A stretch of 64,000 bases of DNA from JANPBY01 sp031430645 (lineage in GTDB: Bacteria; Actinomycetota; Actinomycetes; DATJPE01), in NCBI GenBank assembly GCA_031430645.1, contig JANPBY010000004.1, positions 1-64,000 on the forward strand. The letters run 5' to 3'. Made by a program: the position numbers and the translations under genes. Below the pieces are notes generated by a model. It was not told the origin of the DNA and did no database searches. It saw only the letters and a list, made by a program, of their open reading frames with translations. Each line of letters starts with the position of its first letter. Position 1 is the stretch's first letter. Below are positions 35,673 to 45,269 of this stretch, in pieces.

Positions 35673-37103
35673 CTAGCCGCGCAGGGCCTCGGCAAGCTCA
35701 CGGAAGTCGCCTACGAGGAGGTCCATGTCCTCACGCGTGTGTGCCAGGGACACCAGCCACTGCTCGTCGAGCCCGGGCGGGGTGAGAATGCCGCGGTTGA
35801 CGCCCCACAGCCAGCTGAGCTCCGCGGCGCCGAAGTCGGTCCGCTTGTAGTCGCGGTAGTTGCGCACCGGGGTGGACGACCAGGTGACGGCGCCCTTGAC
35901 TCCGAAGCCGACCGTGTGGGCGGGCAGGTCATGCTCACCGATGATCGCGTTCATCGCCTCGAGCGCATCCACGTTGAGCTTCTCCGAAGCAGCCAACGCC
36001 TCCACCGTGGCGATCTCGTCGATAGCCATGGCGGCGGCCACGACGAGCGGGTTGCCGTTGTAGGTACCGAAGTGCGGCATCCGACCATCGGTCAGGCAGG
36101 CCATGACCTCGTTCCGTCCACCGAAGGCTGCCAGCGGAAGGCCACCGCCGATGCTCTTGGCGAGGCAGACCAGATCGGGAGTGACGCCCAGCCGCTGCGA
36201 GGCCCCGGCATAGCCGGCCGTGAGACCAGTCTTGACCTCGTCAAAGACCAGAAGTGCGCCGTTGGCGTCGCACATCGCACGGACGCTGGTGAGGTAGCCC
36301 TCGTCGGGCACCACGATCCCGATGTTCTCAAGCACCGGCTCCATGAAGACGCAAGCAACCTCCGGGCCGTGCTCGGCGAAGAGCTGCTCCAAGCGCGCGA
36401 GGTCGTTGTAGGGGACGACGTGGACCGTGCCGGCCTCAACCTCGAACGGAGTCACCGGAGTCGGGGCGTGCTCCGGCCCGGCGTCGGCTACGTCCGGCTT
36501 CACCGAGACCTGAAGCGCGTCATAGCCCCCGTGATAGCCGCCCTCGATCTTGATGATCGCCTTCCGGCCGGTAAAAGCCCGAGCGGTGCGCAGCGCGTAC
36601 ATCGTGGATTCGGTGCCGGAGTTGGTGAAGCGCAACTGGTCTAGACCGAAACGCCGCTGAAAGCGTTCAGCTGCTTCGGTCGCCGACGGGGACGGGGTGA
36701 CGAACAAAGTGCCGGTCTCCAGGGCCTTGGCGACAGCCGCGACGACCGTGGGGTTGAGGTGGCCGACCAGCATCGCGCCGAAACCCATCGAGAGGTCGAG
36801 CAACGGTCGGCCGTCGACGTCGGTGAGCCACGCGCCCTTGGCGCTGGCGATCGCCACGGGGTACGGGTCCCAGTGCTGGAACGACGACGGCACGCCGAGC
36901 GGCAGCGATCCGAGCGCGCGGGCGTGATGCGCCGCGGAGCCCGGGGTCTGCGCCTCAAAGCGCACCCACTCGGCCGCGAGCAGCGATGCCACGCGCATGC
37001 GGTCGAGTGGGGCAGTGCCCTCGGGAATGACCCGGTAAGTTGCCGGGTCGTGCGCCGGCCAGGTCACTGGCGTCGGGACAATTGTCGTGGTCTCGGCAGT
37101 CAT
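35673..37103 (-). CDS. Class III PLP-dependent aminotransferase
   Basis: Enzyme of 476 aa of the glutamate-1-semialdehyde aminomutase-like / omega-transaminase group. The PLP lysine is in CLAKSIGGGLPLAAFGG, the preceding acidic residue in LLVFDEVKTGLTAGY, and the phosphate-binding region in FTNSGTESTMYALRTARAFT. It starts MTAETTTIVPTPVTW. There are no haem-biosynthesis neighbours, so a true HemL role is unlikely; substrate unknown. Stands alone between the sulfatase and a ferritin gene. Confidence 0.9.
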   Translation of the reverse strand: MTAETTTIVPTPVTWPAHDPATYRVIPEGTAPLDRMRVASLLAAEWVRFEAQTPGSAAHHARALGSLPLGVPSSFQHWDPYPVAIASAKGAWLTDVDGRPLLDLSMGFGAMLVGHLNPTVVAAVAKALETGTLFVTPSPSATEAAERFQRRFGLDQLRFTNSGTESTMYALRTARAFTGRKAIIKIEGGYHGGYDALQVSVKPDVADAGPEHAPTPVTPFEVEAGTVHVVPYNDLARLEQLFAEHGPEVACVFMEPVLENIGIVVPDEGYLTSVRAMCDANGALLVFDEVKTGLTAGYAGASQRLGVTPDLVCLAKSIGGGLPLAAFGGRNEVMACLTDGRMPHFGTYNGNPLVVAAAMAIDEIATVEALAASEKLNVDALEAMNAIIGEHDLPAHTVGFGVKGAVTWSSTPVRNYRDYKRTDFGAAELSWLWGVNRGILTPPGLDEQWLVSLAHTREDMDLLVGDFRELAEALRG

Positions 37104-37194
37104 CTGGGAACTGTATCGGCGCCATCACACCCGGACCAGGGGGTCGAGCCTCAATAGTGGCGAGAGCCTGCTCGATCGTGGAAGCCAGGTGAGC

Positions 37195-37734
37195 TCAGAT
37201 CGAGCCTCCGGCGGCCGAAGGGGCCGTCGGGTCTGTGGACTCGGTGGTGCCCTCGCGCGCCAGGTAGTCCTCGAGCAGCATCAAGTTGTCACCCACGCGC
37301 TTGGCCACCTGGAGCAGGGTGGACATCGAGGCGACCTCCTCGACCTGCTCCTTGAGGAACCAGTGCGTGAACTGCTCACCGAGGTAGTCGCCGTCATCCC
37401 GAGCCGCAGCAATGATCTGCTCAAAGTCTGTGGTCACCCGCTTCTCCTGCTCCAGCGCGAGCTCCACGAGCTCGACCACCGAGCCAAGATCGTTGCGTAC
37501 GTCGGGCACCGAAGGGATCGAGACCGGAACATCGCGGTCCATGAGGTACCGCACGAGCATCATCGCGTGGTTGCGCTCCTCGACAGCCTGTCGGTAGAAG
37601 TGCAGCGCCAGTTGCGGAAGAGCCTGCTGATCGAGCCAAACGGCGAAGGCCACGTACTGTTGTGAGGCGAGGAACTCGTTGCCGATCTGCTGCTGCATCA
37701 GGGCGTTGGTGCGGGTGAGAGAGGCGTCGGTCAT
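37195..37734 (-). CDS. Ferritin-like iron-storage protein
   Basis: Four-helix protein of 179 aa. Ferroxidase-centre residues are recognisable: Glu in IGNEFLASQQYVAFAVW, ExxH in YRQAVEERNHAMMLVRYL, and acidic residues in HWFLKEQVEEVASM. The C-terminal tail (TTESTDPTAPSAAGG) is disordered, as in mycobacterial BfrB. It would store iron in a 24-mer shell. No adjacent iron regulator is seen. Confidence 0.93.
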   Translation of the reverse strand: MTDASLTRTNALMQQQIGNEFLASQQYVAFAVWLDQQALPQLALHFYRQAVEERNHAMMLVRYLMDRDVPVSIPSVPDVRNDLGSVVELVELALEQEKRVTTDFEQIIAAARDDGDYLGEQFTHWFLKEQVEEVASMSTLLQVAKRVGDNLMLLEDYLAREGTTESTDPTAPSAAGGSI

Positions 37735-37811
37735 TGCTCCACGGTAGGCGGTCGGCCGTCCGGCCGCGCGCGGGCCACCCCCTCACTGCTCGCTCCGAGG
37801 CAGCCGCGTCC

Positions 37812-39422
37812 TCAGGTCACTGCGACTGCATCAGTGGGACGGCGAGCTGGGGTCGGCTTCTCGTGGGGCAGATCTCGGGTGAAGGCCAGCGAGAGTAGGG
37901 CGAGGAACGCGGCCGCGAGAAATCCGACCTTGAGTGCCTGCAGTTGCGCTTGCGCGTAGTCATCGACCAGGGCCGCAGTTGTCGCCTCGTCCAAGCCGGC
38001 GTCTTGTGCTGCGGCCTCGATCTCCGAGGTGGCAACAAAATCGATCCCGGAGCCGACCGCAACGCCCACTTGGGTGGAGACCTCGGCACTGATGCGCTCA
38101 TCTGCTTGGACGTTGGAGATGAACGCGCTGGTGAGTCCGGCCAGGACGATCGCGCCGATGAGCGCGACCCCGAGCGCGGAGCCGAGCTGCTGGCCGGTGT
38201 ATTGCAACCCGCCAGCCTCCCCTCGACCCGAAGCGTCCACCGAGGACTGCACGACGTTGCCCAGCTGCGAAGCAAGCAGTCCCATGCCGACACCAAGCAG
38301 AGCCATCGACCAGGCGAAGGCGGCGTCGGCCAGGTCGGGTTGGACGGTCCAGAGCAGCGCCAGCACCGCCACGACGACGGTCGCCAGGCCCGAACGGACA
38401 ATCCCTCGCACCGAGAACTTGGACGACAGGCGTGAGCCCAGGGCCGAGGCTATGAACATCGTGATCGAGACGGGCAGCATCTTGATCCCGGTCTCCAGCG
38501 CATCGAGTCCGAGGACGAGCTGCAGGTACAGCGGCACGACGAAAAAGACACCCATCAGGATCAGGTTCTGGCTGAACAGTCCGATCACGCCGGCGCGCAA
38601 CGGCGGCACCTTGAGCAGGTCCAGATGCACCAAAGGATCGGTGCCGGATGCCTCGCGATGACGCTGCCAGACTACGAACCCCCAGATCAGGGCACCGCCC
38701 AAGGCGATGACAAACAAGGTGAGTGAGAAGCCAAACGGCTCCACCGGTGAGTCCTTCGGCTGAATCCAGCCCCACGTGCTGGATTGAAGCGTGCCCAGCA
38801 CGATCATCCCCAGACCGGTGGCGGACAACGCGGTTCCGACCACGTCGAGGCGAGGCGGGGGTCCTGTGCGCTCCGCGTCAGCCACAAGGCGACTCATCAC
38901 CAAGATGAACACGACGAGCACGACCTCGCCGGCGAAGATGACCCGCCAAGACAGCTCCGTCGTGGCCCAGCCCCCGAGAATCGGGCCGATGGCGATCCCG
39001 GCGCCGGCAACGCCGCCGATCACCGCGTACGCCACTTTGCGTTGTTGCCCCTCGTAGTTCCCAGCGATGAGCGCCGCCATGGCCGGGAGAACCAACGCCG
39101 CACCGAGTCCCTCAAGGATCGACCACCCCAAGGTCAGGATCTCGATGGTCGGAGCAACGGCGGTCAGTGCGGAGCCGCAGCCATAGATGACCAGTCCGAT
39201 AACGAACGCACGTCGGCGGCCGATGATGTCGCCGATCTTCGCGCCCGTCAGCATGAACATCGCCATCACCAGGCAATACAGGGTGATCACGGCCTGAATC
39301 GTGGTGACCGTCGTGTCGAAGTCGTCGACCAGGGTGCTGATGGAGACGTTCATCACCGACTGGTCCAGGACCATCACGAACTGGGCTGTTGCGAGTGCAA
39401 CCAGCGGCCACCAACGCTTCAC
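37812..39422 (-). CDS. MFS transporter, DHA2 (14-helix) drug-efflux family
   Basis: Membrane transporter of 536 aa beginning MKRWWPLVALATAQFVMVLD, with QSVMNVSISTLVDDF and the motif-A region GAKIGDIIGRRRAFVIG typical of EmrB/QacA proteins. About 14 helices can be counted. It lies 30 nt downstream of the MMPL gene on the same strand and is probably co-transcribed. A loop of about 80 residues between the last two helices holds acidic helices. Substrate unknown. Confidence 0.92.
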   Translation of the reverse strand: MKRWWPLVALATAQFVMVLDQSVMNVSISTLVDDFDTTVTTIQAVITLYCLVMAMFMLTGAKIGDIIGRRRAFVIGLVIYGCGSALTAVAPTIEILTLGWSILEGLGAALVLPAMAALIAGNYEGQQRKVAYAVIGGVAGAGIAIGPILGGWATTELSWRVIFAGEVVLVVFILVMSRLVADAERTGPPPRLDVVGTALSATGLGMIVLGTLQSSTWGWIQPKDSPVEPFGFSLTLFVIALGGALIWGFVVWQRHREASGTDPLVHLDLLKVPPLRAGVIGLFSQNLILMGVFFVVPLYLQLVLGLDALETGIKMLPVSITMFIASALGSRLSSKFSVRGIVRSGLATVVVAVLALLWTVQPDLADAAFAWSMALLGVGMGLLASQLGNVVQSSVDASGRGEAGGLQYTGQQLGSALGVALIGAIVLAGLTSAFISNVQADERISAEVSTQVGVAVGSGIDFVATSEIEAAAQDAGLDEATTAALVDDYAQAQLQALKVGFLAAAFLALLSLAFTRDLPHEKPTPARRPTDAVAVT

Positions 39423-39452
39423 GAGTCTTCTCCGATCTCTCGACGAGCTGGA

Positions 39453-41621
39453 CTAGGCAACGGGCTGCGGCTCGTCGACAACGACGTCGGATTCGACCAC
39501 CGCCGCGTGCGGTTCGACGCGAAGCACGGTCGCTGCCCACGGCGGCAGCCACCAGTTCCACCGGGCGAACAACGAAACCAGAGCCGGCACGAGCAAGGCG
39601 CGCACGATGGTGGCGTCGAGCAAGATTCCGATGCCCAGGGCCGTCGCAAACACCTTGATGTCAGTCCCGGGTGAGGCTGCCAGCGCGATGAAGGCCATGA
39701 ACAGGATGAGTGCAGCGCACGTCACCAGCCGCCCCGTTCGACCGATCCCGACAATCACCGCAGTGTCGGTTTTGCCGCTGCTGTCGTACTCCTCCCTCAT
39801 GCGCGAGAGGATGAAGACCTCATAGTCCATCGACAACCCGAAAAGGAAGGCGAAGATCAGTACGGGGAGCCAGAAGGTCACCGAACCCGTGGCCGAGATC
39901 CCGAAGATGAGTTCCGACCCGTTGCCTTCCTGCCAGAACCAGACCGTCGCGCCGAACGTGGCAGCGACCGACAGGATGTTGAGCACCACGGCCTTGAAGG
40001 CGAGAAGGATGGAGCGGAAAGCCCGGGCCAGGAGCACGAAGGTCACCAGCGACACAAGCGCGAGCACAAAGGGGAAGTTCCCGTACACAGCGTTGATGTA
40101 GTCGAGCACGACGGCGCCCGCCCCGGATACTCCGACGAAGCCAGGCACCGACGAGACCGCATCCGTGAGCCGGTTCACGACCTGAGCGTTTTCGCTGTCG
40201 ACGGTCTCATCGGTCGGGATGACTCCGATGAGTGCGCTTTCCTCATGACGCCACTGCGGGTTGTCGGGTGCAAACGCGGCACTCACGCCCTCCACGCCTA
40301 TGGACTTAGTGACCACCTCATCGGCGCTCGTAGCAACGTCGCCACCGGCAACCAGAACATCGAGCGGAGAGACCACGCCGCCAGGAACTCCGCCTGCGGT
40401 CAGAGTTTGCAGCGCCTCGTAGGCCGGTCCCGCACTAGCCAAGGAGTCGGTCTGCGCCTGCCCGATCCGAATGCCGAACACGGGCGCGATCAACAGCCCG
40501 AGCATCAGGAGGGCAACGCCGGCAGCGATCCATCGTCGACGCACGATCAGCCTCGCCCAAGCCGTCCAGGCTCCTGAGGCCTTGTCCTCGTGACGAATCT
40601 TCGGCCAGTCGACGCGTGGCCCAATCCCGCCGAGCAACGCGGGAAGGAGAGTCAGGACGACGACCGTGCTGACCAACGGGATCAGCATGCCGCCCAAGCC
40701 CATGCTGCGCAGAAACGGCACGGGGATGACGAGCAGTGCGGCCAGGCTGATGGCCACGGTGCCCGCACTCGAGATGACGGCCCGACCTGCCGTCTGCATC
40801 GCGACAGTCACAGCCTCCTCATTTGGGACGCCATGGTCGCGCTCTTCACGCCAGCGCGTGACGAGCACCAGGGAGTAGTCGATTGCGACACCGAGGCCGA
40901 CCAGCGCGATCAGGAACTGCACGATGAAACTCATGTCAGTCACATAAGTCAGCAGCAGTACGAGGATGAACGTCGTGAGGATTGCAACTGCCGCGATAAG
41001 CAACGGCACGAGCGCCAAGAACGACGCAAAGACGAAGAGCAGAACAGCGAGCGCACCCAGGGCACCCAGCATCGTCTCGAAGAGAACGCTCGGTGAACTC
41101 TCTTCTCCGCCGCCTTCGCCTTGGGCTAGCAGGTTGTAGCCGGTCAGCTCCCAGTCCAAGCCCGTGGTGGCATTGGCACGATCGAGGATCGGCTGAACGG
41201 CCTTGTCCGGCTGAGGTTCGGTGAAGCTCAGAGGCGGCGGGAAGTAGGCCAGGGCGTAGGTCGTACGACCATCCGTGGTGAGAAAGACGTCGTCCTGTGT
41301 CACCGAAAAGTCAGCCAGCCGCACGCCAGGAATCGCAGCGATCTCTGCGAAGACGGCATCGATGGCCGCCTGCTGCTCCTTCACCGTGGTGTCCGCAGGA
41401 ACAGTGACCACGGGGATGTAGGGCTGGAAGCTGGCGTCCGTGCCGTACTCGGCGAGGATTTGCTGTGAGGCCTCGTAGCCCGGCTGGCCGGGGAGTGAGA
41501 AGTCAGTCGTCAGCCGCTCAGTGGCAGGGCCTGCCGAGAAGACTCCGATGACAAAGATGACGAACCAGCTGACCATCACCCAACGGCGATGGTGCAGAAC
41601 GAACGACGCGAGTGCGGTCAC
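39453..41621 (-). CDS. MMPL family (RND-type) transporter
   Basis: RND-superfamily exporter of about 722 aa with two halves, each with one helix, a large outer loop and a cluster of five helices. The proton-relay region is seen in LVGLGVAIDYSLVLVTRWRE and FGLSMDYEVFILSRMREEYD. I chose the GTG at 41621 (VTALASFVLHHRRW) because AAGGAG lies 5 nt upstream; the frame is open 13 codons further up. Such proteins in actinobacteria export lipids or drugs. It is upstream of the MFS gene and downstream of oleD on the same strand, but no functional link is shown. Confidence 0.92.
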   Translation of the reverse strand: MTALASFVLHHRRWVMVSWFVIFVIGVFSAGPATERLTTDFSLPGQPGYEASQQILAEYGTDASFQPYIPVVTVPADTTVKEQQAAIDAVFAEIAAIPGVRLADFSVTQDDVFLTTDGRTTYALAYFPPPLSFTEPQPDKAVQPILDRANATTGLDWELTGYNLLAQGEGGGEESSPSVLFETMLGALGALAVLLFVFASFLALVPLLIAAVAILTTFILVLLLTYVTDMSFIVQFLIALVGLGVAIDYSLVLVTRWREERDHGVPNEEAVTVAMQTAGRAVISSAGTVAISLAALLVIPVPFLRSMGLGGMLIPLVSTVVVLTLLPALLGGIGPRVDWPKIRHEDKASGAWTAWARLIVRRRWIAAGVALLMLGLLIAPVFGIRIGQAQTDSLASAGPAYEALQTLTAGGVPGGVVSPLDVLVAGGDVATSADEVVTKSIGVEGVSAAFAPDNPQWRHEESALIGVIPTDETVDSENAQVVNRLTDAVSSVPGFVGVSGAGAVVLDYINAVYGNFPFVLALVSLVTFVLLARAFRSILLAFKAVVLNILSVAATFGATVWFWQEGNGSELIFGISATGSVTFWLPVLIFAFLFGLSMDYEVFILSRMREEYDSSGKTDTAVIVGIGRTGRLVTCAALILFMAFIALAASPGTDIKVFATALGIGILLDATIVRALLVPALVSLFARWNWWLPPWAATVLRVEPHAAVVESDVVVDEPQPVA

Positions 41622-41694
41622 CTTGCTCCTTGAGGTACGGCAGCGGGAGTCCTCTTTCAAACCTAGCGAACGGCAAGTCGCCTAAGACGCCGGG

Positions 41695-42660
41695 TTAGGT
41701 CCGGTAGCTCACGGCGAGGCGGGCGAACCCTTCATCGAGGGAGACGCGTGGCGACCACCGCAACGCCTCACGGGTCTCGCGTTGGTCGAACCAGTGGGCG
41801 GTCGCGAGCTGTTCGGCGAGGAAACGCGTGATGGGCGGATCGTCCTCGCGCCCCCGGCGCTCCCACACGCTGTCCACGGCGGCGCCGGCCGCCCAGGCCA
41901 CCCGGAAGGGCACTCGCAGGCGCGGACCGGGAACTCCTACGGCGGCACAGATCGACGTGAGGATCTCGGCCACCGGTCGCGGCTCCCCGTTGGAGACGAC
42001 GTACGGCTGCCCGCCAGCAGTGTCAGCGTGGTCAAGCGCGGCGACGAGGGCGTCAGCGGCGTTGTCGACGTAGGTCGTATCGATGAGAGCACTCCCCCGG
42101 CCGATCAACGCCAGCCGACCCGAGCGCCCCCGCTCCACGATGCGCGCCACCAACTGGGTGTCGCCCGGACCCCACACCAGATGGGGACGCACGGCGATGA
42201 CAGAGAAGCCGGGACCGTGCTCGGCCAGGGCCAGTTGCTCCGCAAGAGCCTTGCTCCGACTGTAGGAACCTCGGGCGGAGTCTGGGTCAGCCGGCCCAGC
42301 ACCCGCTGCCACCAAGGAGCTCCCGGCGTAGGCGACCGAGGGCGACGACACCTGGACAAAGCGGGTCACGCCCGCCTGGCGTGCAGCAGCGACCAGACTC
42401 GCGGTGCCCTCGACGTTGGTGGCGAGGTAGTCCTTCCATACCCCCACGACGTTGACCTTCGCGGCGAGGTGGACGACTGCGTCCATCCCTTCGACGGCTG
42501 CACACACGGCTTCGGGGTCTTCGATATCGCCGAGCCGCTCGGTCAGACCGAGGGAACTGGGTCGGCGCTGCATGACGACGACCTCGTCACCGCGTTCGGC
42601 CAGCGCGCGGGCCACGGAGCCGCCGAGCATCCCCGACGCGCCCGTGACCAGGACCCGCAT
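41695..42660 (-). CDS. oleD: OleD, NADPH-dependent 2-alkyl-3-ketoacid reductase
   Basis: Extended short-chain dehydrogenase of 321 aa. The Rossmann motif is GASGMLGGSVARAL (residues 7-20) and the catalytic Tyr-x3-Lys is YSRSK (about 143-147). In the olefin pathway OleD reduces the 2-alkyl-3-keto acid from OleA to the 3-hydroxy acid. It starts 2 nt after the oleBC stop, as the last gene of the ole operon. NAD-dependent sterol-dehydrogenase-like epimerases look similar, but the context fixes the call. Confidence 0.92.
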   Translation of the reverse strand: MRVLVTGASGMLGGSVARALAERGDEVVVMQRRPSSLGLTERLGDIEDPEAVCAAVEGMDAVVHLAAKVNVVGVWKDYLATNVEGTASLVAAARQAGVTRFVQVSSPSVAYAGSSLVAAGAGPADPDSARGSYSRSKALAEQLALAEHGPGFSVIAVRPHLVWGPGDTQLVARIVERGRSGRLALIGRGSALIDTTYVDNAADALVAALDHADTAGGQPYVVSNGEPRPVAEILTSICAAVGVPGPRLRVPFRVAWAAGAAVDSVWERRGREDDPPITRFLAEQLATAHWFDQRETREALRWSPRVSLDEGFARLAVSYRT

Positions 42661-42662
42661 GA

Positions 42663-45269
42663 TCAGGCCAACTGCTCGGCGGCCCACGTGGCCAGCTCAG
42701 CCCGGTCGACTTTGGAGTTGTGCCGTACGTCGACGGGGAAGTCCCGCCGGACCAGTACCGCTGCAACTGCCACCTTGGCTACGTCACGAACCGCTGCGGC
42801 CAGCTCGGGATCAGCCAGAATATCTCGGCCTGCCGGGGCTTTCTCAGGCACGACCAAGACCACGACGACCTGCGCCCCAGCAGGGCCGACGCCAACGCAG
42901 GCAGCGGAGCGGACCAGGGTGAGGCCCTCGACCCGTTGTTCAACCCCGACTGGCGTGACCGGACCCTCGGCTGTCGTGACGACGTGGGCCAGCCGTCCTT
43001 CAATCCACAGTCGACCTTCGGAGTCGAGGTGTCCGACATCACCGGTTCGATGCCAGCCGGCGTCACGCGCCGCTCGCGATTCGGTCGCCCAGAGCCGGTC
43101 GTAGCGTTGCTTGGCCCACGGCGCGGCAACCAGCACCTCACCGCTCACCTCGGTCTGGTCGGTCGGGATACCTGTTGCTGCACCGACGTTGTCGAGCGGG
43201 GCGATCCTCAACCGTGCACCAGGAACCGGCCGCCCCACACAGATGCCTTCTCCGCCTTCGCCCACGGCATCGATGTCGGTCAGGCTGATGTCGGCAACCG
43301 GAAGGACCTCGGTCATGCCGTACGGCGTGTGGGCCTCGGCCGAGGGAAGCAGGTCGCCCATCTGGTGGAGCAGCCCGGACGGGACCGGGGCACCTGCACT
43401 CATCAATAGACGCACTGATCGCAGGTCGTCACGCCGCACCTCATCGAGGTCACCAGCCGTCGCGACGATGTTGCGCAAGGACGCCGGCGAGGCCCAGACC
43501 AGGGTCGCTCCGATCGCGCGTACGGCATCCGCGAGGCGCACTGCGTCGAGGGATCCGGGCTTGGTGACGTCCATGTCGGGAACCGCTGAGGCGATCCCCA
43601 TCGCGGGGCCGTACAACGCGAAGGGCGCGAACGCGGCAACGAGCCGGTCGCTCGGCACAACGCCATAGAGGTCGATCAGGGCGTCTCGGTTGGCCTCAAC
43701 CTGCCGGTGGAGATAGACGACGCCCTTGGCCGGCCCGGTCGCTCCGGACGTGAACACGACGGCCGCCTCGTCCTCGGGCCCAGGGCCTTCGGGGAGAACG
43801 ACCCCGCGACCGGCTGCTGCCAACGCGGCCAGCGTGGACTCAGCGCCGAGCAGTCTGGCCCGGGTTGCGCTCATCGACCCTGCAGCGAACCGCCTGCCGC
43901 CGATGCGCAGGGCTCGGGCGGCGAGCAACCCACGATCGATGGCGATGAGGTGGTCCGGCCACGCACCGCGAAGGGCGCGGGCTAGACCTCGTGCGCCAAG
44001 TCCGGCATCAGCAACCACGATGACGGCACCGATGCGCCAGCAGGCGTAGACGGCCGCAGTCAGGTCCGCGCCCGGAGGTACGAGGACGGCTACGCGTTCG
44101 CCGCGACGTACTCCTGCTGCCGAGAGCCCAGAGGCCAGCTCGTCGACCACCTGGCTCAGTCGGCTCCAAGAGATCGACCGGCCCCCGACACCGAGTTCTG
44201 CCAGGGCCTGCTCATCGGCTGACGCGGGGTCGGCCGCGCGCTCCGCGAGCGCCGCCCCCATGGGCCGCCGGGCGCGGGCCTGCGCCGGTCTCGGGGTGAC
44301 CGCCTGGTCCTCGGGAACAGCTCCGGCCAGTCCTTCGACCCAGGCCCGCACGTCGTCAAACAACGCTGGCGCATCCTCGGTGACCAGGTGAGAAGCGCCC
44401 TCGTAGCGATGGACGTCGGCGTGCGGAATGCGCTCCAGGAAGTCCTGCAGGTAAAGGTCGGAGAACACCGGATCCGAGGGTCCCCAGGCGAGCAGCACCG
44501 GCACCTTCAGCCCTCGCACCCCCTCGGCGATCGCGGTGAGCGCGGGCATGGACGGGTGATCGTCTTCGAGGGGGATGTCTGCGACGAAGTCGGCGACGGC
44601 ACTGCGCCGGTCGGCGCTCGAATAGGGAGCCGCAAAGGCGTCGCGCACCCCCTTCGGCGGATGGGGTCGTGAAAGGGCAGTGGTGCCGCGAACGAAAGCC
44701 GGAGTCTGCTCGCAGAGCACCCGCAACAGACCGGGGGTGCGCGCAGTCCGGATGAGCGCGGGTGCTGGCGAACCCGCTGGCTGGTGCACCGCGGTGTTGG
44801 TCAGAACCACGCCAGCGAGCTGGTCGGGGTGGGCGAGCGCCCAGCCCAACGACACGGGGCCGCCCCAGTCGTGGGCGACGGTGATGACGGGGCCTTTGAT
44901 CCCGAGGGCATCGGTCAGCCGGCCCAGGTCATCGACGCGCGGGGCCAATCGACGTACCGCTCCGATTCGCTCCGACCAGCCCATGCCCAACTGATCGACG
45001 GCAACCACGCGCCAACCCACCGGGGGGCGAGCCACCAGCTCTCGCCACAGATAGGACCAGGTCGGGTTGCCGTGGACGCAGACGAGCGTCCCGGCAAGGG
45101 CCGTGTCGGGTCCGGTATCGAGAACATGGAAGCCGCGGGAAGTACCGTCGGCGTCGACCACGTCAACGACCCGAGACCAGCGCGGGTCAAGACCCGGCAG
45201 GTCGTACGGCGGTAGCGATGCGGGAGCCGTCGCAGACTCCCGACGGGCGCGTAGGCCCGCGCTCACCAC
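42663..45269 (-). CDS. oleBC: OleBC fusion: beta-lactone decarboxylase and beta-lactone synthetase
   Basis: Bifunctional protein of 868 aa. Residues about 1-320 are an alpha/beta hydrolase of the haloalkane-dehalogenase-like OleB group, with the nucleophilic Asp in TVAHDWGGPVSLGW. Residues about 345-868 are an AMP-forming ligase-type OleC, with the P-loop FTSGATGPAKGVVY and the adenylate motif TPYGMTEVLP. OleC converts the 3-hydroxy acid to a beta-lactone using ATP and OleB decarboxylates it to the alkene. Fused OleBC is known in actinobacteria such as Micrococcus. It starts at GTG 45269 (or 45266), overlapping the oleA stop. Confidence 0.93.
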   Translation of the reverse strand: MVSAGLRARRESATAPASLPPYDLPGLDPRWSRVVDVVDADGTSRGFHVLDTGPDTALAGTLVCVHGNPTWSYLWRELVARPPVGWRVVAVDQLGMGWSERIGAVRRLAPRVDDLGRLTDALGIKGPVITVAHDWGGPVSLGWALAHPDQLAGVVLTNTAVHQPAGSPAPALIRTARTPGLLRVLCEQTPAFVRGTTALSRPHPPKGVRDAFAAPYSSADRRSAVADFVADIPLEDDHPSMPALTAIAEGVRGLKVPVLLAWGPSDPVFSDLYLQDFLERIPHADVHRYEGASHLVTEDAPALFDDVRAWVEGLAGAVPEDQAVTPRPAQARARRPMGAALAERAADPASADEQALAELGVGGRSISWSRLSQVVDELASGLSAAGVRRGERVAVLVPPGADLTAAVYACWRIGAVIVVADAGLGARGLARALRGAWPDHLIAIDRGLLAARALRIGGRRFAAGSMSATRARLLGAESTLAALAAAGRGVVLPEGPGPEDEAAVVFTSGATGPAKGVVYLHRQVEANRDALIDLYGVVPSDRLVAAFAPFALYGPAMGIASAVPDMDVTKPGSLDAVRLADAVRAIGATLVWASPASLRNIVATAGDLDEVRRDDLRSVRLLMSAGAPVPSGLLHQMGDLLPSAEAHTPYGMTEVLPVADISLTDIDAVGEGGEGICVGRPVPGARLRIAPLDNVGAATGIPTDQTEVSGEVLVAAPWAKQRYDRLWATESRAARDAGWHRTGDVGHLDSEGRLWIEGRLAHVVTTAEGPVTPVGVEQRVEGLTLVRSAACVGVGPAGAQVVVVLVVPEKAPAGRDILADPELAAAVRDVAKVAVAAVLVRRDFPVDVRHNSKVDRAELATWAAEQLA

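Noticed and set aside
41782..43104. A 440-codon plus-strand frame opposite oleD and oleBC
   Set aside because: Antisense to two genes with intact catalytic motifs; low-complexity translation.
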